Positions 46,165-54,752 of a stretch of DNA of 64,000 nt are shown one piece after another. Position 1 is the stretch's first letter; each line of letters opens with the position of its first letter. The stretch spans positions 1 through 64,000 of the forward strand of contig JADKIZ010000016.1 of assembly GCA_016722445.1 (NCBI GenBank), in the 5' to 3' direction. The notes under the pieces were generated by a model. The model saw only the letters and a list, made by a program, of their open reading frames with translations, was not told the origin of the DNA and made no database searches. A program made the translations under genes and the position numbers. The DNA comes from Flavobacteriales bacterium. Lineage in GTDB: Bacteria; Bacteroidota; Bacteroidia; Flavobacteriales_D; Sanyastnellaceae.

Positions 46165-47420
46165 CGTTGAATCAAGAATTTATCGTTGAACTTCACATGG
46201 CCGGATGTCATGAGGGAAATGATATACATTCCATCCTGCCATTTTTGACTAGGGAGAAATTGTAGATTGCTATCATCCAGTATTTGGCTATGAATTTCCT
46301 TACCCTGAACATCATATACGGTAATTACACCGGATGGCGCATTGTAGCCTTGCAAACCGAAGCACAGATTTTCTTGGGCGATATTTCCATATGGGAAAAA
46401 GAATCCAGGTTGAACTGTATTGATTTCTCCATGATTGTCAATGATGTCGGAGAACAACTCACAATATTGTGGAATATGATCACTCATGTAATACATCGAT
46501 TGAAGAACATCAGTTGGAACGGGGTTGGCGATATCACAATCGGTGATGTTCGCATTGTAACAATTTCCGGTATTTCCAATAGACTTGTAGCTGCCCTCTA
46601 CATAGTATAATCCATTGTCGGTTTCCAATAACGACTCTGACATGAGGATAAAATCAAAGCGATCGTCCACACCGCCACCTGCGCCGTCGTTGAAAATCAC
46701 GGACGTGCGCGTGCATTGTGTCAGTATTTCTTTGTGCGGGAAAGTTGCTCCTGGCCAATCACCATAGGAAGCGAAGATGTCTTTCAACACGATCGCATTA
46801 TCTTCTGAAGTAATGGCTGTGTAAGCAGGTTCTGTATTTGTGTACAAGTTGAAGTCGCCGGCGAAAATGACATTGCTGTTGGGAGGTAGTTCTTCAAAAT
46901 GCGAAATCAAATAATTCACCATACTCAACCTTGCCAGCTCGTTGTCACTGCCAGTGGAGCTTTTGAGATGTGTCACGTAGACGTATAAAAAAGTAGTATC
47001 TGATCCATTCGGCAATTGGGGATCGTTGAGGTAAAGTACAAACTCATTGATGTCGCGGTAATCTGTCAATACTACCGAGGAAGATTTTAGTCGCAAGACT
47101 TCTGCATCGTAAACGATGGATTGTTGCAGTTGATTGGAAGGAGAACCCGGCGATTGTTGTGGAATAAAATCAGGATGGGTAAAATCGCCGTAGCCGAGAT
47201 CATTCATCATATCTGTGATTTGTTCTAAACCTTCTGCATTTTCGAGCTCTTGAATCATCAGGAGATGAGGCCTGGTGTAATCGATGATGTTTGCAAGTGT
47301 ATCCACTCTTCCTGCTAGGTTGCTGGTAGGGAAATTGAGCAAATTATAACTGAGTAACCGCAACTGAGCCTCACTTTGGAATCTTGTGAGCAGGAGCAAA
47401 CTCCAGATGATGTACTTCAT
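46161..47420 (-). CDS. Secreted endonuclease/exonuclease/phosphatase-family protein with T9SS tail
   Basis: 419 residues from the ATG at 47420, which gives the signal peptide MKYIIWSLLLLTRFQSEAQ; an upstream extension was rejected. EEP catalytic motifs: LRLLSYNLLNFP, MIQELENAEGLEQI (metal Glu), VIFAGDFNLYTNTEPAY (Asp/Asn) and YYMSDHIPQYCELF (catalytic SDH). The C-terminal ~80 residues resemble a T9SS sorting tail (GVITVYDVQGKEIHSQIL, WQDGMYIISLMTSG, ..FLIQR). Predicted to act outside the cell as a nuclease or phosphodiesterase. First gene of the operon with the YkgJ-type and SRPBCC genes. Confidence 0.87.
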   Translation of the reverse strand: MKYIIWSLLLLTRFQSEAQLRLLSYNLLNFPTSNLAGRVDTLANIIDYTRPHLLMIQELENAEGLEQITDMMNDLGYGDFTHPDFIPQQSPGSPSNQLQQSIVYDAEVLRLKSSSVVLTDYRDINEFVLYLNDPQLPNGSDTTFLYVYVTHLKSSTGSDNELARLSMVNYLISHFEELPPNSNVIFAGDFNLYTNTEPAYTAITSEDNAIVLKDIFASYGDWPGATFPHKEILTQCTRTSVIFNDGAGGGVDDRFDFILMSESLLETDNGLYYVEGSYKSIGNTGNCYNANITDCDIANPVPTDVLQSMYYMSDHIPQYCELFSDIIDNHGEINTVQPGFFFPYGNIAQENLCFGLQGYNAPSGVITVYDVQGKEIHSQILDDSNLQFLPSQKWQDGMYIISLMTSGHVKFNDKFLIQR

Positions 47421-47503
47421 GATGCAAAGTAAAGAGGTTTCATTCTTAAAGACCATATTTTGACAATCGCTAGTCCATGCGTAAAATCTCAATCGTACGA
47501 ATC

Positions 47504-48409
47504 TTATTTTTTGTACCTGGGGTGAAAGCTGAGTATTTCTTCCCTTAGTCTGTTTCTGTCCAAATGGGTGTAGATCTCTGTTGTTGTAATGGATGCGTGT
47601 CCGAGCATTTCCTGAACAGCGCGCAAGTCTGCACCAGCTTCCACCAAATGTGTGGCAAAGGAATGTCTGAAGCTATGAGGCGAAACCTGCTTTTGTATAC
47701 CAGCAATCTGCACATGTTCTTTGATCAAATTAAAAACAGACATCCTTGTGAGCTTACTTCCTCTTCTGTTCAGGAAGATAAAGTCTTCATGACCTTTGGC
47801 AATGACCATGTGATTTCTGGTTTGTTCCCGATAATGTGCTATCCATTTTAGCGCAACGGTGCCAATGGGAACCAAACGTTCTTTGTTGCCCTTGCCAATG
47901 ACACGCAAAAATCCATCGGATTCATGAAGCATAGAGATGCGTGTTTCTATCAATTCCGAAACTCGAAGTCCACAACTATATAATAATTCAAGCATGGCCC
48001 TATTCCTTGTGCCTTCTTTTTTGCTCAGGTCGATAGACATGAGAATCTTGTCCATTTCCTCAATGCTGAGGACATCAGGAAGTTTTCTACCGATCCGGGG
48101 TGTATCTATGAGTTCCATTGGATCGGTTTTGATTTCCTTTTCCAATAGAAGGAAGTTGTAAAAACTCTTTAAACCAGAAATGATTCGTGATTGTGTTGTG
48201 GCTGAAAGCCCTAAATCAGTGATAAACCGAAGAAATGACCGAATGTCTTCTGGTTTGATATTTACAGGTTGCAGGGGAGGAGTTTGCATTTCAGAAAAAC
48301 GCCTCAGCTTATCCACATCATGGGTATATGCATCAATGGAATTGATGGAAAGCGATTTTTCCAGACGCAGGTAATTGATATATCCTCTTATTGCAATTTG
48401 CCAATTCAT
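47504..48409 (-). CDS. xerD: Tyrosine recombinase XerD (chromosome dimer resolution)
   Basis: 301 residues, standard length. N-terminal SAM-like domain (INYLRLEKSLSINSIDAYTH, LSATTQSRIISGLKSFYNFL) and catalytic domain with SCGLRVSELI (Arg), VIGKGNKERLVPIG (Lys), SPHSFRHSFATHLVEAGADL (His-x-x-Arg), LGHASITTTEIYTHLD (His, and Tyr nucleophile). Resolves chromosome dimers at dif with its partner. The ending LREEILSFHPRYKK is typical of Bacteroidota XerD. No att-like direct repeats or cargo suggest an integrative element, so the housekeeping role is preferred. Confidence 0.94.
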   Translation of the reverse strand: MNWQIAIRGYINYLRLEKSLSINSIDAYTHDVDKLRRFSEMQTPPLQPVNIKPEDIRSFLRFITDLGLSATTQSRIISGLKSFYNFLLLEKEIKTDPMELIDTPRIGRKLPDVLSIEEMDKILMSIDLSKKEGTRNRAMLELLYSCGLRVSELIETRISMLHESDGFLRVIGKGNKERLVPIGTVALKWIAHYREQTRNHMVIAKGHEDFIFLNRRGSKLTRMSVFNLIKEHVQIAGIQKQVSPHSFRHSFATHLVEAGADLRAVQEMLGHASITTTEIYTHLDRNRLREEILSFHPRYKK

Positions 48410-48500
48410 CTCTGAACCAATTCTTGTAAGACATACAAATTAAGATACATGCTCATAACTGATCAATATAAAGATGTATAAGTTATGAATGTCACAAAAT

Positions 48501-48532
48501 GAAAATCCCCCGACCGTTGCCAGGGGATTTTC
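48501..48532. terminator. Strong hairpin GAAAATCCCC...GGGGATTTTC
   Basis: Perfect 10-bp stem around CGACCGTTGCCA. It lies 90 bp past the stop of the 48623 gene on the minus strand and upstream of xerD, and probably ends the former transcript; A/T ends of the stem make it work either way. Confidence 0.75.
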
Positions 48533-48622
48533 AAACTAAATTACCTAAACAAATTCTATATTAATTAACCAAAATTACTACTATAAATACCGTTGTATTT
48601 CACTGTAGTAATGCTTTTATGC

Positions 48623-49933
48623 TTACTTATACCACTGCTGTTTGCTAATCAGCAACGCTTCTTGCACCGTAATTCTTTCCCCGTGATTATATGCTGTAAC
48701 AAAAGGGCCAGGGAGTTTACTGTGTGCACTGGTAATCTTCACTCTCGCATCTCTTGCATCCTTATATTCTGTGAACTTACCAGTGGTGTATTTCACCCAT
48801 CCTTCGTGGTTTTCAATATTAAAGTTGTCGGTGAAGCTGAATCTATTCGAGAAATAAGTTTTATCAACAACCTTATGTGCAGCCATAATTTGCACTTTAT
48901 AAGTGATGCCAGTTTCTGCTGAAGGTATTGATGTAACTGGCTTTTCAGTTTCTGTGCGACTTGCTGTTGTTGTATTTTCTACAGCTGTTTCTGTGTTATT
49001 TTCTGTTTCAACTGGCTGAGAATTGTTTTCTGCAGTTTCTGTTGCGGTGGTAGTTAGGTTTGATTCAGTGGTAGTAGTTGTAGTAGTAGCAAGTGGTTCT
49101 GGTTCTCCTGTGGCACCTACAATTTCAGAAGTGACAGGATTGCCATCTTCTGTATATGAAAGCTGACCTTTGATAAAAGGAACACCAGGATCGGTGCAGC
49201 TGATTTTGTATGAAACTTCAAAGGTTGTTGCGGTAGGTACTTCAAACCATACAAATTTGATTGTGTTTTCATCCTGGGTGATCACAGCTCCGCCATCATT
49301 TACTTTTTCAGTGGTGCAATGGTCTGGAAGGATCTCGAGGATTTTGCCAAATCCTTTGATGCTGTTGTTGCTGACTTTCAAATTCACCATGTAATCATTC
49401 CCGCTGATGGGCGTAATGGAGCGTGAACAAACCATGTCAACTACAGCTTCTTCTCTGCGAACTTCCGGCATTTGCTCGGCAACCTGTTCTGGTGTTGGAC
49501 CGACTCCTTTTTTGACTATTACTGTCTTGGTAGGAATTTTTAGATCCAATCTTTTGTTTTCCTTGACATATGAAAATGTGCCTTCAATGTCGAATGGACC
49601 ATCGAGGTTGATATCACTTTCGATATAATAAGTGATGGTGAAACTTGCTTCGCTTGGAAGGGTCATCCAAACAAACTTCGCCTGCTGGTTGCTGAATGTG
49701 AAGGATGCTCCTTTCACTTCGGCAGCGGAAATGGTAAATCCAGTAGGTGCCGCAAGTTCTAGTTTTGAAAACCCTTGTATGGCGCCTTTTTCGATGGTCA
49801 TCTCTACAAGTGACTTGGTACCCGGCTCAACCATTGCAGGGAGATTATTCTTGATCAAAACATCTTCGGCAGTGAAGAGATTCATCAGGAATAGCCCGAA
49901 ATAGCTGATCAGGAGCATGGGAAGTTTAATCAT
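48623..49933 (-). CDS. Exported protein with duplicated beta domain and SPOR-like C-terminus
   Basis: 436 residues. Hydrophobic start (MLLISYFGLFLMNLF). Two homologous ~110-residue domains: KGAIQGFSKLELAAPTGFTI..KFVWMTLPSEASFTITYYIE and NNSIKGFGKILEILPDHCTT..KFVWFEVPTATTFEVSYKIS. A Thr-rich linker follows (TTTTTTT, TATETAENNSQPVETE), then an SPOR/sporulation-related end: TYKVQIMAAHKVVDKTYFSN, EGWVKYTTGKFTEYKDARDA. SPOR domains bind denuded septal peptidoglycan. Resembles Bacteroidota surface or cell-envelope proteins of unknown role. Confidence 0.7.
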   Translation of the reverse strand: MIKLPMLLISYFGLFLMNLFTAEDVLIKNNLPAMVEPGTKSLVEMTIEKGAIQGFSKLELAAPTGFTISAAEVKGASFTFSNQQAKFVWMTLPSEASFTITYYIESDINLDGPFDIEGTFSYVKENKRLDLKIPTKTVIVKKGVGPTPEQVAEQMPEVRREEAVVDMVCSRSITPISGNDYMVNLKVSNNSIKGFGKILEILPDHCTTEKVNDGGAVITQDENTIKFVWFEVPTATTFEVSYKISCTDPGVPFIKGQLSYTEDGNPVTSEIVGATGEPEPLATTTTTTTESNLTTTATETAENNSQPVETENNTETAVENTTTASRTETEKPVTSIPSAETGITYKVQIMAAHKVVDKTYFSNRFSFTDNFNIENHEGWVKYTTGKFTEYKDARDARVKITSAHSKLPGPFVTAYNHGERITVQEALLISKQQWYK

Positions 49934-50157
49934 TTTTCTGTCAGGTACACTTATACAAAATACCTGATTTCAAAAATGTTCTTTTTGTTTCATGGCTGTG
50001 ACCCCCTCCATCATCAATTGCAAACAGGGGTGTGTGAATTCAGAAACAGCCTTTTTTTGATCTTTACAATGGGACGGTTTTATCAATAAATAGAAATAGA
50101 AGAGTCTGCGATTTTGAGAAGAAGACTGGCTTTGCTACCGAGTATTGGTGATGGTAT

Positions 50158-51345
50158 TTATTTGCTTTTCGACAACTTCTGTTGCTGCATTGCATTGCTG
50201 TATAATGTTGCCATATCGTGACACAATCTCGTATAATGATATTTCGAAAGAACAAATTGTTCGCCGCTTTTGCCCATTTGGACTCTAAGTTCCGGATCGT
50301 TGATCAACACCTTGATTTTTTGTGCTACATCTTCGGCAGTCATTTCAACGATGAAACCACTTTGATCTGGTACAATACAGTCTTTCACACCGCCGGCATC
50401 TGTTGATACCACCGGTCGCGATGATGCTTGAGCCTCAATGAGGCTTACAGGTGTGCCTTCACTAAAGGAGGTAAGTACAACAATGTCAAGCCCCGCTAGT
50501 GCCTCATCTATATTACGAATCCAGGAGGTAAATAATATATCAGAATGCCGATCTGGATTTTCAGAAATGGTGAAATCATTTACGGATTGCATCATGGTAC
50601 TGCGGCCTTCACCATCTCCAATCACAAATGCTTTCCATCCATTGGATTCTTTTTGAAGTATCCTAAGGGCATCAAAAAAGAGTTGGTGGTTCTTGACCGG
50701 AGCAATTCTTCCAATGATACCAATGGCAATGGATTCGCCAATATTCCATTTCTCTCTGAAATTTTTTCTCTTCGTTTCCCTGTGATCGCTGAACCTGCTG
50801 AGATCGAAACCAAGTGGAATGATAGATGCTTTTTGTGACGATGCTATTTTAAATTGCGTGATGATTTCGCGGTATTGCTGTTCACTGATCACCACCACAC
50901 AAGTACTTATTCTGCACAACATTCGTTCTATCCATTGTACCAATCTGCTTTTCCATTTACTGAAATAGTTCGAAAAAACATGTCCATGATAAGTGTGCAC
51001 AATGACAGGCACGCCTTCTAGTCTTGCAGCCAAGCGACCTAATGCTCCTGCTTTTGCGGCATGCGTGTGAACGATGTCTGGCTTGTATTCGCGAATGATT
51101 TTTCTGATTTTTCGAAAAGCCTTCAAGTCATTCATCAGGCTAACGCTTCGCGACATCTCAGGTATTTCCTCATAAGCCACATTCAACGCATCGAGGATGT
51201 AGCCGCTGTGCGCTTCTCCCGGTGCTGGTGCTCCACCGATTAATCTGGTCTCAAACTCTTCCGGTAGAAACGCGGTGAGATAGGCCGCATTATATGTCGG
51301 GCCTCCTACATTAAATCGATTGATGATTCTGAGAACTTTTGGCAT
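50158..51345 (-). CDS. Glycosyltransferase family 4 (GT-B)
   Basis: 395 residues. GT-B fold: N-terminal NRFNVGGPTYNAAYLTAFL and HTHAAKAGALGRLAARLEG (acceptor side), then IGIIGRIAPVKNHQLFFDAL, FVIGDGEGR, and the donor motif SFSEGTPVSLIEAQASSRPV (E-x7-E) with DAGGVKDCI. Transfers a sugar from an NDP-sugar, most likely for surface polysaccharide or lipid glycans, at the cytosolic face. No other polysaccharide genes are adjacent. The AlbA_2 gene lies 6 bp upstream in the same direction. Confidence 0.92.
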   Translation of the reverse strand: MPKVLRIINRFNVGGPTYNAAYLTAFLPEEFETRLIGGAPAPGEAHSGYILDALNVAYEEIPEMSRSVSLMNDLKAFRKIRKIIREYKPDIVHTHAAKAGALGRLAARLEGVPVIVHTYHGHVFSNYFSKWKSRLVQWIERMLCRISTCVVVISEQQYREIITQFKIASSQKASIIPLGFDLSRFSDHRETKRKNFREKWNIGESIAIGIIGRIAPVKNHQLFFDALRILQKESNGWKAFVIGDGEGRSTMMQSVNDFTISENPDRHSDILFTSWIRNIDEALAGLDIVVLTSFSEGTPVSLIEAQASSRPVVSTDAGGVKDCIVPDQSGFIVEMTAEDVAQKIKVLINDPELRVQMGKSGEQFVLSKYHYTRLCHDMATLYSNAMQQQKLSKSK

Positions 51346-51351
51346 CAGGAT

Positions 51352-51960
51352 TTAGTTTGTTTTAAATCTGGCAATGCCTTGGTCAAAAGTCATGGTAATC
51401 AATTCCCACCGCATGAAACGGGCGAGCAGCGTTGAGACTATGGGGCGGGGAATATCAGTCATCCTTGCGAGTTGACTTACTGTATAGCCTTCTTCATGTG
51501 TAAGGGCCTCAAGAAGTTTTTTTTCTTTTGGGGTGTGAAAATATTTTTCAGTGACAGGAGTAAAATCACTTCTCCAGTATTGTCGTAAAACAGATGGTGC
51601 CGGAAAATTCTGATCGCCTTGTCTTACATAAGCGATCCATTCTCCTTCATGATTTTGTGCTTCATGTGGTCGCTTTCCAGATGGTGCGATAATCACTTCG
51701 AGGACATACCGCAATCCGGCACGCCAGCCTTGTGTACGGTACTCTACCGCGGGTCGACAATACATATTTGCCGCTGCCTCTACCATATGCATTTCTTCTT
51801 CAAGAGATGCCCCAGCTACCACACCATTGTCTTTGACGCCTATCAGTAGGGTGCCGCCGTCGGTATTTGCAAATGCACTGAGCGTGATGGCAATCTTGCG
51901 GGCATCATTGATCACATACTTAAAATCCAATTGCTGATGCTCGCCTTCTGCAATGCGCAT
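51352..51960 (-). CDS. AlbA_2 (Schlafen-like) domain protein with winged-helix C-terminus
   Basis: 202 residues from the ATG at 51960. AlbA_2 core: EGEHQQLDFKYVINDARKIA, ALSAFANTDGG-like stretch LSAFANTDGGTLLIGVKDNG, and HEGEWIAYVRQGDQNFPAPS. The C-terminal ~60 residues form a winged helix (EGYTVSQLARMTDIPRPIVS). Such proteins are thought to bind nucleic acid; exact role unknown. In this frame sequence upstream of 51960 still looks like protein (KLVKEEEKNQTLQVPKYLQM). If the T6 run 52016-52021 had one base fewer, an ATG at 52024 would give MKKLVKEEEKNQTLQ.., more typical of the family. Start therefore uncertain. Confidence 0.8.
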   Translation of the reverse strand: MRIAEGEHQQLDFKYVINDARKIAITLSAFANTDGGTLLIGVKDNGVVAGASLEEEMHMVEAAANMYCRPAVEYRTQGWRAGLRYVLEVIIAPSGKRPHEAQNHEGEWIAYVRQGDQNFPAPSVLRQYWRSDFTPVTEKYFHTPKEKKLLEALTHEEGYTVSQLARMTDIPRPIVSTLLARFMRWELITMTFDQGIARFKTN

Positions 51961-52448
51961 CTGCAGGTATTTGGGTACCTGTAAAGTTTGGTTTTTCTCT
52001 TCTTCCTTGACGAGCTTTTTTCATGGCGTTGGCCAAATATCGATACTCTGTCGTTGAATTGTATCAGACTTTTACCCAATTTTCTTTGGTGCCTGAATGA
52101 AATGATACTCAAAATAAAAAATGGAAGTGTTGAAAGGATCATGGCATAATTGAAACTCATTAATCCAATCAGAAAAATGAGCAACAATAAAATTCCAATA
52201 CTGATGATTCCTGCATAGGTCAGAAATTTCGAGTAAGGCTTCATGAAAAGCGTCAGCAAAAGCATGACCTGTCCACCTAATGGAATTAGGATAAACGGAT
52301 GCAGTACCGAAGTGGGATTGGTGAAAATCTTCGTGAATATTTCACTTTCAGCTTGAAAAAGAAACGAATGTGATTCACCACCTCCCCATTCGAGATATCC
52401 GAAAAGCGAAGAGATGATGGTGAGGAGATTGAGAACTTTTGTTTTCAT
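51912..52448 (-). CDS. Small membrane protein of unknown function (3' end uncertain)
   Basis: 178 residues from MKTKVLNLLTIISSLFGYLE (ATG 52448). About four hydrophobic segments: LLTIISSLFGYLEW, HPFILIPLGGQVMLLLTLFM, FLTYAGIISIGILLLLIFLI and LMSFNYAMILSTLPFFILSI. The last ~40 residues are basic and overlap the AlbA_2 gene in another frame. This tail probably results from the same T6 run (52016-52021) that hides the AlbA_2 start. I do not recognise the family. Confidence 0.6.
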   Translation of the reverse strand: MKTKVLNLLTIISSLFGYLEWGGGESHSFLFQAESEIFTKIFTNPTSVLHPFILIPLGGQVMLLLTLFMKPYSKFLTYAGIISIGILLLLIFLIGLMSFNYAMILSTLPFFILSIISFRHQRKLGKSLIQFNDRVSIFGQRHEKSSSRKKRKTKLYRYPNTCRCALQKASISNWILSM

Positions 52449-52679
52449 GTGAGGCAAATCTACTTGGAATTTTCAAATACTTGTTTTTTGAAGCTGTTGG
52501 ATGAATTCTTGCCAATGTTGTTGAGGTTAGACCATACTTCTTTTTGCTCGTTGAGTTCTAGTAAAAACTTCAAATCAGACTCAAATGGGTTAGTACTTCT
52601 GTTGGTGATATTTGACACACTGTTTTATGAGCCGGATGCAGAAGATGGACTTAGCTTCACCTTTTCAAAACAAGCATAT

Positions 52680-54284
52680 ATGTATAAAAGATACTTCATC
52701 CTGTTCGTGAGTGTTTTTCTAGTCAAAACAAGTTTTGGTCAAGATTCTTTTAATCGAAATGTGGTATTCGAACCCATTGAAATTACCGATTTACCGGGTT
52801 TGCATTCTTATTCTGCCGCACAACATGATGGGAAATGGTTGGTGATTGGTGGTCGGTTGGATGGTCTTCATGCAAGACAACCTTTCGCATCATTTCCGGA
52901 ATCGCAGAACAACACCGATGTGTATGTAATTGATCCTGTCAATCTCGAATTTTGGTCATCATCTGTCAACGTTTTGCCTGTTGCCATTGCTGAACAAATG
53001 CAGTCGACGAATATGTGTTTCCACCAACTTCAGGATACTTTGTATATCATGGGTGGTTATGGTTATTCAGCATCAAATGATGATCATATTACGTATGATA
53101 AACTCACCACCGTTATTGTTTCGGAAGTCATGGATGCCGTTATAAATGGCACTGACATGAGTCCGTATTTCAAACAAATTGTCGATCCAGCTTTTGCTGT
53201 TTCAGGTGGTCATCTGGTTTTTTTGGGCCAAAAATTTTATCTGGTAGGAGGTCACAGATTTGATGGCAACTACAATCCGATGGGAAATCCAACTTACACC
53301 CAGACATACACCAATCAAATCAGAATGTTCCATATTGATAATTCGGGTAGTCAATTGTCTTTTACCTATGATGAACCCATCACCGATGAAGTGCATTTGC
53401 ATCGCCGTGACTATAACTTAATTCCTCAGGTTTTTCCTGATTTGGAATTGGGTTTCACCATTTCTTCTGGAGTTTTTCAAACAGATGTGGATCTGCCTTA
53501 TTTGTATCCTGTGGATATTACAGCTAGTGGTTACAATGCAGTAACCTCGTTTAACCAATATCTATGTCACTATCATACGGCCAATGCCGGTATGTACGAT
53601 GCAGCATCAAACAGCATGCACACATTGTTTTTTGGTGGAATGAGTTAGTATTATTTTGATGGAAGTGATTTGGTACAAGACGATTTGGTCCCATTTGTCA
53701 AAACAATCAGCAGACTATCCAGAACGGGTGATGGAACTTTGTCAGAATATCAAATGTCCACGGAAATGCCTGCTTTTCAGGGTGCAAGTGCTGAGTTCTT
53801 TTATGCTCCTGGTATTCCACAATATGACAATGGTGTGATCAGACTAAATGAAATGACCGGTGATTCAATATTTATAGGATACATCTATGGCGGTATTTAT
53901 AGTGCTACCAGAAATCCTTTCTCAGTGAACCAAACTTCGTCCACCAGTGCTGAAAACAATATCTATGGAGTTTGGCTGGTGAATGATAATGCCAATGATG
54001 TTGATGAGTTTATACCCGGAGCTAATCCATATCAATTTACCGTTGTTCAGAATCAAACGGGGAACCAACTTACTATTGAGTTTATTCTTGAGCAACCCAT
54101 GAATGTGACTTATCTCGTGACAAACCACTTGGGTCAGTTAATTGCCGAATCACAAGGTATTGATTTTGGTGCGGGTGAACATCGCTTGAATATTCCATCC
54201 AATGATATCCCTTCGCAGGTGTGCACGGTGACCGTGGTTTTTGATCATCGGTATTTTGCTTCAAAAGAAGTTTTCATCCATTGA
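52680..54284 (+). pseudogene. Secreted kelch-like protein with one in-frame TAG
   Basis: 534 residues from MYKRYFILFVSVFLVKTSFG (signal peptide). The N-terminal ~320 residues carry kelch-like blades (HSYSAAQHDGKWLVIGGRLD, DTLYIMGGYGYSASND, GQKFYLVGGHRFDGNYNP, MHTLFFGGMS). At 53646-53648 a TAG interrupts ..FFGGMS * YYFDGSDLVQ.. without a frame change; Gln (CAG or CAA) would fit. The rest continues through APGIPQYDNGVIRLNEMTGD to a C-terminal ~80-residue beta domain (MNVTYLVTNHLGQLIAESQG, FASKEVFIH) like a degenerate T9SS tail. Likely a single-base error or recent nonsense mutation. Probably a surface or released protein. Confidence 0.75.
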
Positions 54285-54464
54285 TCATTCTCTCGTCATG
54301 TGAAATTTGAGATCTCAAAATGATTGTGTTTTAGTCTGAATTCTTTCGATGAATTAAACTATGAAAGGGGAATGCATCTTGAGTGACGCATGGACGGAAA
54401 ACACTTGTTTGTCATTGTTCGGCGGTTTCCTGTCGTTATTCTAAGTGGCAGATTGCATTGTGTC

Positions 54465-54643
54465 TTAATCCCAAATCATGCAGTCGAAATCTATTACAGC
54501 GCTGAAAGCCTTCAATGACGGTCACTTCCTCGATTTTTATTTTCACCGTATGAATGATACGCTTTCAAATAAAAATCTTGCGAGAGCGCCCGTCCTTTTT
54601 GGCTTTCAGCGCTTCATCACGATCCCGACTGCATAATTTGGGT
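54465..54643. repeat. About 180-bp near-perfect palindromic element
   Basis: Two arms of ~87 bp face each other around CGTAT-GAATG-ATACG (54547-54561). Outer match: CCCAAATCATGCAGTCG (54470-54486) against CGACTGCATAATTTGGG. Middle: AGCGCTGAAAGCC against GGCTTTCAGCGCT. Inner: GATTTTTATTT against AAATAAAAATC. It folds into one long imperfect hairpin between two + strand genes. It could be a miniature inverted-repeat element, REP-like element or structured RNA. The rest of 54285-54752 shows nothing else. Confidence 0.85.
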
Positions 54644-54752
54644 TAATGGATGCACAGTGAAGTCAATGAATAAAAAGTTTTGATTCGATAAAATGAATGA
54701 TGGGGAGTTCTCTTGACTTCTCATGTCACTTACATTTGAAGAAATCATTTTT

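Noticed and set aside
47504..48409. XerD as integrase of a mobile element
   Set aside because: Length and sequence are those of housekeeping XerD, and no attachment repeats or phage genes were seen nearby.
9328..53648. TAG recoded as an amino acid
   Set aside because: TAG is used as the normal stop of the DPP-IV gene (36490), the outer-membrane protein (40253) and the response-regulator fragment (5338), so error or nonsense mutation is simpler.
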